Shown here in pieces: positions 34,662 through 42,737 of a stretch of DNA of 64,000 bases (position 1 is the stretch's first letter; every line of letters begins with the position of its first letter). The notes under the pieces were generated by a model. The model saw nothing but the letters and a program-made list of their open reading frames with translations, did not search any database and was not told the DNA's origin. The position numbers and the translations under genes are program-made. The DNA comes from Sedimentisphaerales bacterium (GTDB lineage Bacteria; Planctomycetota; Phycisphaerae; Sedimentisphaerales; Anaerobacaceae), in the NCBI GenBank assembly GCA_029907605.1, contig JARYLO010000001.1, positions 35,040 through 99,039 of the forward strand. The letters are read 5' to 3'.

Positions 34662-37600
34662 CGGTTGCCTTCGCTGAGGTTCTCAAAGTACCTGCGGACC
34701 AGCTCCGCGTACCTGCTCGGCACTGGATCCCGGTCTATAGGGGCCAGCTCCTGTCCACCCTGTGCCCTTGCCAGCTCATAGCCGACCTGTGTGCGTAACT
34801 GGACAAGTTGCATCCTGATCTGGGCACTGAATAGGTCCCACTGAGGGGCGTTGCCATGCCGGCCTTGTTCCCTTGCTGCCACTGTGACTGCCTGTGTGAT
34901 GGCAGCGGCCATGTCCCGTAGGTCTTGTTGCTGCAAGAGCAGTTCGGTCTGCCTAAGCGCCTCAAGCCAGGCCTGGATGGACTGTGGGTTGTTTGGGTCC
35001 ATCTGCCCATCCTCTATCTGTCTGATCAGACCATCAAGCCTTTGCCTTGCAGCGGCAAGTGCGTTGACCCTGTCACCCAGCAGGCCCTCTGCTGCCTGTT
35101 CGATCTGGGTGCGGAGCTCGCCGATGGCCTGTCTTGCCTGCTGTTCGACCTGAACTGCCTGCCTGATCAGGTCTCGCCGCAAGAGATCAGCTGCCAGGTT
35201 CAGTGTCCTTTCTAGCCTGCCTGTGGAGGCCTGGCGCAAGGCCTGGTAGAGGGTCCTGGCTGCAAGCGGCTCGATGGGTTCTGCCTGGTCGCTGATATCC
35301 CTGAGCTGCTGGAGGGTCTGTTGGACCTGCCTTGATTGTTCATCCAGTTGGTCTGCGATCTGCTGGTATATCCTGGTATCCTCGAGGGTCCTCCTATTGG
35401 ACGCAAGCTGCTGGGCCAGCTCCTGGGCGATCTGGCCCTGACGCTGCTCAAGCTGTTGGGCCTGCGACCTCAGTTGCCGCACCTGCTGGGCAAGTAGGCT
35501 GGCTGGGGCCTGGTCCAGTTGATCCTGAATCTGCTCGATTTGTCGTTGTGCCCTGGTGGAAGAGTTGATGGCCTGCGCAACCTGGCCTGAGGTGAGTTCG
35601 TCCATGGATTGCCTGACCCGCTCCCTTGCCTGCTGCAGCCCTTGCCTGGCTTGTGCAAATCGCTGGCGATTCTGCGGCTGGTCCATCTGCTGTTCGATCT
35701 GATCTATATCCCTGATCGTCTCCATCTGCTGATCCCGCAGTTGCGATAGCTGGCGCAGTGATTGCTGTGCCTGGGAGGGGTCCTGTGCCTGCTGTAAGGA
35801 GGCCTGGACATCTCGAAGGCGATCCGTCAATAGCCTTTGGCGGTTCGCCAGCTCCCTGAGCCTAGAGAGGATCTGTGTGTCCTCGGCTGTGCGTGTATCC
35901 GGTTGGGCAAGGCGCTCTGTCTGGTATTGATCCTGGTGAAACCTCAACTGCAACTGCTGAAGTTGTCGCTGGTACATCTGCCTGTTGGGGTTGGACTGCC
36001 CCATCTGCCTGGCCTGCACGACCCTTGCCTGTCTGGGCCTTGATGCCAATAGGTGTTGATAGGCAGCCTGTTCAGCATCGAGCGCAAGGCCAAGCTGTTC
36101 ATCTGGCGATCGGACGGTTGCAGTTTGCAGGTGATCGACGGCCTGATCCATCTGTTCGGCCGCTGCCTGGAGGGAATACTTGATGAGGTCGTCCTGCGAC
36201 TGTTCTGCCTGCTGGGTCGCCATCTCCGAGGCCTGCTGCTGGGACTGCCTTACGACGTGTATGTCCTCGATCAGATCCTGCTTTGCACCCTGGCCTATCT
36301 GTTGGAGGATGGCCCAGGTGGCGTTGATGATCTGCTTTTGCAGCTCTACCAATTGCTGGTCTTGACCCATTCCCATCCCATCTTCTTGCTGTTCCTGTTG
36401 GCTGGCCATGCCTTGGCCCTCAAAGAAGGCCAGCTCGAAGGGCCTCACCTCTAGGAAGTGCATGGGGCTTTGTGTCCTGCGGACCTTGCCATCAGGCCCG
36501 ATGTCGTCCGCCCAGAACCAGTAGTAGATCATCTGATCTGGGCGCAGATCCATCTGTTCGAGGTCGAAAAGGTACTGAATGCTTAGTTTCTGCTGCGCAT
36601 CCTTGCCTACGGGCATCTCCACTATCCTTTGGGGCCTGCCTGGAAGGCCGTAACCCAGGCCGTAGGAGGTGATCCCAAAGTCATCCAATACCTCTGCCTC
36701 CACAGGGACTTCCTGTATGGCAGAGACCTCTAGGTCATGACCGGGGAAGATGGGCTTGATCCTTGGCCGATAGTTCCTGATCACCTTGATGCTGAATCTA
36801 TCCTTGAGCCTGTTATCCCTGCCATCATGGTCCAAGAGCTCCAGTTGGTATTGAGAGGAATGGATGGCTGTGATGGATGCCCTCCATCTTGCCCCTATAG
36901 ATTCGATCTGTGCAGGTTCCAATCGGACGATCTGTCCGTTTGGGTCTACAAGACGGGCATTGGCGATGGGTTTATTGACCAATAGATCGATCAGGAGGTT
37001 TGACCCCTCTGGCACCTCTATCTGCCTTGGATCGATCAGGTCACGATCTGGCAACATGGCATATTCAGGATATACGATATGTACATTGGCCTGTACCAGT
37101 TCAGGGTGGCTATAGGTAGTGATCTTGTAGGTCGGGCTGGATAGGCCCTCGTACTCCACCCTGTATGTCAGGTCCTGCTCAACCTGTTGTATGAGTGTAC
37201 CAAATACTGGATCATCCGTATCCCTTGTCATGGCCCTCCATGTGGGTAGCCCTTCTGGGCCGAAGACCAGGATGGCCTGCGATGGTATCCTGCCTTGGAA
37301 TCTGGCCAGGATCGCCACCGAGCTGCCTTGTTCTACAGAGGCATCACCAGGCTCGATCGTGCAATGGTATGACCTGGACAGAAGCCCCCAGTCCTTGCCT
37401 GGCCTGGTCAAGGCCCTTGCCATTGTTAGCCCTACGGCCGTTAGGCCCAAGAATGAAAGCAGGGCCACTGCCTGGGCGAAGGCAAGCCTGGAATGGGAGA
37501 TTGCTGCGCTCCAGTCGTGTCTTGCTGCATGTCCGATGGCCTGCATGATGACCTGCATCTGCAGATATCCTAGTCTGCCACCAGGGCCCCTCGGTTGCTG

Positions 37601-37909
37601 CTCCAATGCTGCCAGCAGCATGGCCTTTATCTCTGGATGGTGCTGTTCTATCTGCCTGGCGATCTGATGGTAATCTGGTCTGTGCAGTCTGTACCTTACA
37701 AATGCCGCAATGGTCGCTATTGCAACAAGTACTGCTGCTATGACCGCAGCTAAAGGGGATTGCCAGCCCCAAAGCCATCTTATGACCAAAAGGCAAAGTC
37801 CAAATGCCGTGCCAAGGGCCCATATGATCGCTAGTGTCCAGATCAATGCCAGTTTCCTGGCACGGTCAACGACCGGCTCCAATTGCCTTCTGAGTGCCTC
37901 GACGATCAT
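34658..37909 (-). CDS. DUF4175-like membrane protein with very long Gln-rich coiled coil
   Basis: A 1083-residue protein. Two N-terminal helices (~20-75) and a third near 145 anchor it. Residues ~190-500 are extracytoplasmic beta-rich segments (VEVLDDFGITSYGLGYGLPG and similar). From ~520 to ~1020 the sequence is almost entirely helical and Gln-rich, with runs such as QQEQQEDGMGMGQDQQLVEL and many Q-Q pairs, predicting extended coiled coil. The architecture resembles DUF4175-type proteins found with MoxR/VWA genes. AAGGAG lies eight bases before the ATG. It overlaps BatA upstream and the VWA gene downstream by four bases each. A scaffold spanning the periplasm is a reasonable guess. Confidence 0.75.
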   Translation of the reverse strand: MIVEALRRQLEPVVDRARKLALIWTLAIIWALGTAFGLCLLVIRWLWGWQSPLAAVIAAVLVAIATIAAFVRYRLHRPDYHQIARQIEQHHPEIKAMLLAALEQQPRGPGGRLGYLQMQVIMQAIGHAARHDWSAAISHSRLAFAQAVALLSFLGLTAVGLTMARALTRPGKDWGLLSRSYHCTIEPGDASVEQGSSVAILARFQGRIPSQAILVFGPEGLPTWRAMTRDTDDPVFGTLIQQVEQDLTYRVEYEGLSSPTYKITTYSHPELVQANVHIVYPEYAMLPDRDLIDPRQIEVPEGSNLLIDLLVNKPIANARLVDPNGQIVRLEPAQIESIGARWRASITAIHSSQYQLELLDHDGRDNRLKDRFSIKVIRNYRPRIKPIFPGHDLEVSAIQEVPVEAEVLDDFGITSYGLGYGLPGRPQRIVEMPVGKDAQQKLSIQYLFDLEQMDLRPDQMIYYWFWADDIGPDGKVRRTQSPMHFLEVRPFELAFFEGQGMASQQEQQEDGMGMGQDQQLVELQKQIINATWAILQQIGQGAKQDLIEDIHVVRQSQQQASEMATQQAEQSQDDLIKYSLQAAAEQMDQAVDHLQTATVRSPDEQLGLALDAEQAAYQHLLASRPRQARVVQARQMGQSNPNRQMYQRQLQQLQLRFHQDQYQTERLAQPDTRTAEDTQILSRLRELANRQRLLTDRLRDVQASLQQAQDPSQAQQSLRQLSQLRDQQMETIRDIDQIEQQMDQPQNRQRFAQARQGLQQARERVRQSMDELTSGQVAQAINSSTRAQRQIEQIQDQLDQAPASLLAQQVRQLRSQAQQLEQRQGQIAQELAQQLASNRRTLEDTRIYQQIADQLDEQSRQVQQTLQQLRDISDQAEPIEPLAARTLYQALRQASTGRLERTLNLAADLLRRDLIRQAVQVEQQARQAIGELRTQIEQAAEGLLGDRVNALAAARQRLDGLIRQIEDGQMDPNNPQSIQAWLEALRQTELLLQQQDLRDMAAAITQAVTVAAREQGRHGNAPQWDLFSAQIRMQLVQLRTQVGYELARAQGGQELAPIDRDPVPSRYAELVRRYFENLSEGNR

Positions 37910-39939
37910 GATGATCTCTCCTTACCCTCGCCCTTGCTTGACCAGATTGCCTCCGCGAATAGCACCAACATGCAGGCTGCCAGAAGCCACCTCCAAAGGC
38001 CCTGCCTGGCCTCGAGCTGATGTGTATCCGCGATACCAGTTGTACTTGTGGTCTTGAAGATAGGTTCCTGGCTACTACTTGTGGCCATATTAAGGGCGTC
38101 GACCTGATCTGCAACCAAAGGCAAGTCGAGACCCTCTGTAGGCCATATGTTCACAGCGACTGTCCTACTGGCCCCAACAGATCTGATTGTGTATAGGCCT
38201 GGCATGGTAGTCTGCGTAAAGGCCTGTCCAGCAGCAAGCTGCACCTCGGACCCATCAGGACAGGTCACGATCGCTGGACCTAGCTCGGCTGGTAGCCTCT
38301 GGCCTACATAATACTGTGCAGGCGGATCCTGGATCGAGTCTGCATATTCGATCAGACCATAGAGCAAAGGCACAAACTTAGAGGATAAGGCCAGGTCACT
38401 GTCGGGCATGTTCCAACGGTGAGCCAGTACAAGCACCTTTCCTTTTCCACAGGCCAACTCGAATAGGCCAGGGTCGTTTGTGTCCAGCCACATCAAAGGC
38501 CGGCAGTCCTGGATATGGGAGATATCGAACCTGAAGTATCTCCAGATGTGTATCTGCGTGAAGTTGTTGTATCTGGGCTGGGCCAGGGCCGATAGGATGC
38601 TGTGTCCTGCATCCACCTTCAGGATCATTGCATAGGTCTGGTCCATCTGGACCTGCTGGCAAGGCAGTTCCTGCAGGTCTGCCAGATCCATTATGAACCT
38701 GGCCGCCTGGGTATCTGCAGCGATGATCAGCACCACGCCTCCTTGCCGGACGAACCCAGACAACCTGCCTGGGTCCTTATAACCTCCTGGCCCGACGATC
38801 ACCAGCAAGGCATGTCTAAGGGCCTCTGCAGGAAGGCTAGATAGGTCGGCAGTAAAGGTGACCTGTCGGCCTGATGGCTCGATGGCCTTTGAAAGATAGA
38901 AGGGGGGTTGTTGAGGGTCGAGCCGATCTGGATTGCCAACATAGACGATGGCAGATCTGTCCTGCCTAGGTGCCACAAAGACAGAATTGTCAAAGTCGTG
39001 ATCATCCCCCTCAAGTACAAGCCGGCCGGACATAGGCCCTGTTGCAACCTTCAATACCGTTTTTCCGCCAGGCTGGACATAGACCTCCAAGGGCTCGATA
39101 TCTGGCAGATCCGGCCATCTGAGCCTGAAACGATCATTCTTGGATGTGGACCAGTTACTGACCTTGACCCAAAGGCCTGGGGCCTGGTCGGCCAGCTCCA
39201 ATGTGGCGTTTGTGGGTCCATTTGGATGCAATGCGATAGGCCTGAGCATGACCTTCTTAGGCCAATCTAGTCCGCCAATGGCCTCGGCTGCCTCGGCCGG
39301 GCACCTCATATCACTGATGAGGATCACCTGGTTAACCATGTCGGCCAGGCTTGGATCATCTGCAACATCAGCCTCGATCTGGTCTAGAGCAGCCTGAAGT
39401 GCCAGGTCCGGCCTGGTCTGCGACCATCCAGGTCTGCAGGTAGAGAGAAGTTGTATGGCCATGTCCTTTGCCTGCTGGGGCGACATCTGTGCCCATTGCC
39501 GCAGGTCCAGGATGGTCCTTGGGGTCTGATCGAATGTCATCAGGCACAGCCTATCGTGTGGCTCGCAGGAGGGGATGATCGACCTGGCATGGCCCATCGC
39601 CTGATCCCACAGCCCTCTTGCACGCATAGAGGCACTGGTGTCCAGCAGGATCACAAGGCTGCGTCCAGGGCCTTGCTGGGACAATGGATCTTGCTGCCTT
39701 GATCTGACAAACGGCCTTGCAAAACCTGTCACAAGCAATCCAAGTGCAGCTATCCTCAGTATCATCAGCAATAAATCCTTCAGCCTGCGTCTGCCACTTG
39801 ATCTGGCAGCAGTAGGGCGTAGGAACATCACTGAACCAAATGGTATCCTTGGCAGGTCAGGCCTGCGTATCATGTGTAGTATCACCACATAGCCCACAAC
39901 CGCCAGTGCTGCAAGGACACCTGGATACAGGAAGCTCAT
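37906..39939 (-). CDS. BatA/VWA domain membrane protein
   Basis: A 677-residue protein. The N-terminus MSFLYPGVLAALAVVGYVVI, followed by a positively charged loop and a second helix, is the BatA (aerotolerance regulator N-terminal) domain. A VWA domain follows: SLVILLDTSASM (intact MIDAS) and VNQVILISDMRCPAEAAEA. The middle and C-terminal parts resemble GATase-like and Ig-like modules (LLVIVGPGGYKDPGRLSGFV). A final membrane helix occurs near the end (GLWRWLLAACMLVLFAEAIW). Four-base overlaps on both sides tie it to DUF58 and DUF4175-like genes. It would form the metal-dependent adhesion part of the system. Confidence 0.82.
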   Translation of the reverse strand: MSFLYPGVLAALAVVGYVVILHMIRRPDLPRIPFGSVMFLRPTAARSSGRRRLKDLLLMILRIAALGLLVTGFARPFVRSRQQDPLSQQGPGRSLVILLDTSASMRARGLWDQAMGHARSIIPSCEPHDRLCLMTFDQTPRTILDLRQWAQMSPQQAKDMAIQLLSTCRPGWSQTRPDLALQAALDQIEADVADDPSLADMVNQVILISDMRCPAEAAEAIGGLDWPKKVMLRPIALHPNGPTNATLELADQAPGLWVKVSNWSTSKNDRFRLRWPDLPDIEPLEVYVQPGGKTVLKVATGPMSGRLVLEGDDHDFDNSVFVAPRQDRSAIVYVGNPDRLDPQQPPFYLSKAIEPSGRQVTFTADLSSLPAEALRHALLVIVGPGGYKDPGRLSGFVRQGGVVLIIAADTQAARFIMDLADLQELPCQQVQMDQTYAMILKVDAGHSILSALAQPRYNNFTQIHIWRYFRFDISHIQDCRPLMWLDTNDPGLFELACGKGKVLVLAHRWNMPDSDLALSSKFVPLLYGLIEYADSIQDPPAQYYVGQRLPAELGPAIVTCPDGSEVQLAAGQAFTQTTMPGLYTIRSVGASRTVAVNIWPTEGLDLPLVADQVDALNMATSSSQEPIFKTTSTTGIADTHQLEARQGLWRWLLAACMLVLFAEAIWSSKGEGKERSS

Positions 39940-40898
39940 GGAGACCTCCTTGCCTGCTGGTGCACCTTGTGGGTGCGCCTAGCGGTAATGGACCTATGTT
40001 GTAGCAGCTCCAGCAGGGCCTGCTCCAATGGTCTATCGGTAGGGCATAACTGATAATCTATGCCAAGGCTGTCACAAGCCGACTTGACCTTCCCGAGATG
40101 ATCATCCAGACGGCGGCGGTAGCGATGTGCTGCTATTGCTGGGTCTATTACTATCCTTTGGCCGGTCTCCATGTCCTGCAATATCGCAGGCCTGCCGATC
40201 TGCAAGGTCAGTTCCACAGGATCCAGGATGTGGAATAGGATCAGGTCGTTGCCAGCCGCATGGAGGTAGGCCAGGTCGGACTCCAGGTGTTCTATGCTTG
40301 CCATCAGGTCTGAGATCAATATGACCATCTGCCTGCGGGTGCTGAGCTGCCAGATGCCTTGCAGCGCAGATCTCAGATCGGTAGACAGGCCTTCAGGTGC
40401 CTTTTCCAGCTCCACAAGCAGCCGTCTGAGATAGCCTGGCCTGTTCCTTGGTGGTATGTGCGCCCTGATCTGCCGATCGAATGTAGTCAATCCCACCGCG
40501 TCACCCTGCGAGAACAAAAGATACGCAATGGCCGCTGCAAGCGTGCCTGCGTATTGAGATTTTGTGTACCCATTGGATCCGAATGCCATGGACCTGCTGC
40601 GATCTACTACAAGCAGGCACCGCATGTTGGTCTCATCTGCATATCTTTTTATGTAGAAGCGGTCAGTACGGGCATAAAGCCGCCAGTCTATGTGCCTGAT
40701 GTCATCACCAGCCACATATGGCCTGTATTCAGAGAACTCCACAGAGAAGCCATGATATGGGCTGCGGTGTATGCCCTTCCAGAATCCCTCTACGATTACC
40801 TTTGCACGCAGCTCCAGGGACCTGACCTTCATCAGCGTTGCTGGGTCTATCTGGAAGGCCTGTTTGTTCCCTGTGCCTGCACGCATTGGTGTTATCAC
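39936..40898 (-). CDS. DUF58 domain protein
   Basis: A 320-residue cytosolic protein. The DUF58 core is clear: FSVEFSEYRPYVAGDDIRHIDWRLYARTDRFYIKRYADET, followed by CLLVVDRSRSMAFG, where the VWA-like MIDAS is slightly altered to D-R-S-R-S. DUF58 proteins are almost always encoded next to MoxR ATPases and are thought to be their partners or substrates (family knowledge). ATGA overlaps join it to moxR upstream and BatA downstream. No membrane helix is present, which contrasts with the following three genes. Confidence 0.9.
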   Translation of the reverse strand: MITPMRAGTGNKQAFQIDPATLMKVRSLELRAKVIVEGFWKGIHRSPYHGFSVEFSEYRPYVAGDDIRHIDWRLYARTDRFYIKRYADETNMRCLLVVDRSRSMAFGSNGYTKSQYAGTLAAAIAYLLFSQGDAVGLTTFDRQIRAHIPPRNRPGYLRRLLVELEKAPEGLSTDLRSALQGIWQLSTRRQMVILISDLMASIEHLESDLAYLHAAGNDLILFHILDPVELTLQIGRPAILQDMETGQRIVIDPAIAAHRYRRRLDDHLGKVKSACDSLGIDYQLCPTDRPLEQALLELLQHRSITARRTHKVHQQARRSP

Positions 40899-41884
40899 TG
40901 TCCTACCACATCCAGCAGCCGATCTATCAGTCCCTCTACGCCCAGGCCCTCTGCCTCTGCCCTGTAGTTCAGCAGGATCCTGTGTCTCAATACTGGATGG
41001 GCCAGGGCCCTGATATCCTCAAATCCAACATATGGACGTCCTTGCAACAGGGCCCTGGCCTTTGCTCCAAGTACCATGTATTGGGATGCCCGAAGACCTG
41101 CCCCCCATCTTACGTATTGATTTACTAAATCTATTGGGTTATCAGGTCCAGGTCTTGAGGCCCTTGCCAGCCTGACCGCATATCTGATCACATCCTGGGC
41201 GATAGGCACGGTCCTGACGACCGCGTGGAAGGCCAGAAGATCTTGGGCATTGAAGATTGGCTCTATGGACTTTGGCTGATCTGCAGTAGTCTTTCCCACT
41301 ACTGCGACCTCCTGGTCTTCAGGGAGGTAGTCGATCCAGATATTGAACATGAAACGGTCCAATTGGGCCTCAGGCAGGGGATACGTTCCCTCCATCTCTA
41401 TGGGGTTCTGTGTGGCGAAGACAAGGAAGGGCTCATCCAGCCTATAGCTGATGCCTGCCACGGTGATGCTGTGTTCTTGCATGGCCTCTAGCAGGGCAGC
41501 CTGTGTCTTGGGTGGGGTCCGATTGATCTCATCTGCCAGGATGATATTGGCGAATATGGGGCCCTTTACAAAGACCATCTGTCTTTGATGATCTGTCTGT
41601 TGGAGGATCTCGGTGCCTATGATGTCTGAAGGCATCAGGTCTGGCGTGAATTGTATGCGTTGGAATCGGAGGTTGAAAAGCTGCGCCAGCGATCTGACCA
41701 CCAGTGTCTTTGCCAGGCCAGGTGCACCGGTGATAAGGCAGTGCCCGCCTGCAAGTACGGCAATGAACAACTGCTCTACAACATCCCTCTGCCCTACGAT
41801 CACCTTGGCCAGCTGTGAGGCCATCCGCCCTCTGGCTGCCGTGATCTGTTCTACGATCCTCTGTTCCGACTGATATGTGTCCAT
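40895..41884 (-). CDS. MoxR-family AAA+ ATPase
   Basis: A 329-residue ATPase. Walker A is LITGAPGLAKT and Walker B is IILADEINRTPPKTQAALLEAMQE, with the MoxR-typical sensor FVFATQNPIEMEGTYPLPEAQLDRFMF-type segment after it (written FLVFATQNPIEMEGTYPL). The C-terminal lid includes RYVRWGAGLRASQYMVLGAKARAL. MoxR ATPases act as chaperones for insertion of cofactors or assembly of VWA-containing complexes. Here it sits at the head of DUF58-BatA-DUF4175-VWA genes and 13 bases after the DUF4159 gene. Known MoxR clusters have been linked to stress resistance and metal insertion, but the client here is unknown. Confidence 0.93.
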   Translation of the reverse strand: MDTYQSEQRIVEQITAARGRMASQLAKVIVGQRDVVEQLFIAVLAGGHCLITGAPGLAKTLVVRSLAQLFNLRFQRIQFTPDLMPSDIIGTEILQQTDHQRQMVFVKGPIFANIILADEINRTPPKTQAALLEAMQEHSITVAGISYRLDEPFLVFATQNPIEMEGTYPLPEAQLDRFMFNIWIDYLPEDQEVAVVGKTTADQPKSIEPIFNAQDLLAFHAVVRTVPIAQDVIRYAVRLARASRPGPDNPIDLVNQYVRWGAGLRASQYMVLGAKARALLQGRPYVGFEDIRALAHPVLRHRILLNYRAEAEGLGVEGLIDRLLDVVGQ

Positions 41885-41897
41885 TATTATCTCCAGG

Positions 41898-42737
41898 TCA
41901 GTGTGTCATGGCATAGAAGATGATGTTTATCCCCAGCGGATAGGCCTTCTTCTCCGAGAATTCACGGAAGTACCACTCGTCCTCGCCCTCCCTTTCCCAA
42001 CCATCGCCCAGATCGGTGTTGTGGCATATGATGACCATCATCCTGCCCTTGTCGTCGAATATACCCTTGTAGTGCACCTGCCTGGCGTCCTCCCTTTCCC
42101 ATGTGATGCCGTAAGGCTGACCTGCTATTGCCACATCTATGCTAGGTATCTGGGGCCGCTCCTTCAGGTCAAAGACGATGTGGAATATGGGGTGATCCAG
42201 GGGCAGTTCCACAGGCTCGCGGTCTGGGAACACGCGTTTGATCTGTGTATAGAAGTTCGACCACTCTGCCTCACCCCAGAAGTCGTCGACCATCAGGAAA
42301 CCGCCGTTGAGCAGGTAATTTCGCAGGGCAGTCACCTCCTGTTCAGAAAACAGGAGTCTACCAGGCTCGACGATGTATATGAATGGGTAATCCTTAAGCC
42401 TTGGATCCGTTAGTTCCAGTATCAGCGGCTCAGGGTTGACCTGTATGGAGGTGAGCTGGCTGAGCCGGTATGAGATATTCAGGTCACTATCAGGCCAGTC
42501 CGTGGCCCAGTTACCACCGAATCCACCCCTAAACCCGCGACCCCTACGGATGGCTGCAGGGCCTGCACCTGAAGGCATGACTGAGGAGTACCTGATCCTG
42601 ACGAATGTGAACAGGTCGGCTGCAAAGCGGCTGTCTATCTGCCATGTGTTTGCAGTCTCAGGACTGATGGCTGGTTGGGCAAGGCAGACCAAGCTCGATG
42701 CGATCGTCAATGCAATTATGGCCGTTGTTGGTCGGAT
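41898..42737 (-). CDS. DUF4159 domain protein, secreted, probable ATC start
   Basis: A 279-residue protein. The first conventional in-frame start, TTG at 42710, leaves a truncated signal sequence and has no SD. GGAGG lies six bases before an ATC at 42737, and initiation there yields MRPTTAIIALTIASSLVCLA, a proper signal peptide with a positive N-region. The start would then overlap the upstream gene by 22 bases. The domain carries FTFVRIRYSSVMPSG, LILELTDPRLKDYPFIYIVEPG, LRNYLLNGGFLMVDDFWGEAEW and GRMMVIICHNTDLGDGWE, characteristic of DUF4159, a GATase-like fold seen with TPR and MoxR genes in Planctomycetota. Function is unknown. Confidence 0.78.
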   Translation of the reverse strand: MRPTTAIIALTIASSLVCLAQPAISPETANTWQIDSRFAADLFTFVRIRYSSVMPSGAGPAAIRRGRGFRGGFGGNWATDWPDSDLNISYRLSQLTSIQVNPEPLILELTDPRLKDYPFIYIVEPGRLLFSEQEVTALRNYLLNGGFLMVDDFWGEAEWSNFYTQIKRVFPDREPVELPLDHPIFHIVFDLKERPQIPSIDVAIAGQPYGITWEREDARQVHYKGIFDDKGRMMVIICHNTDLGDGWEREGEDEWYFREFSEKKAYPLGINIIFYAMTH

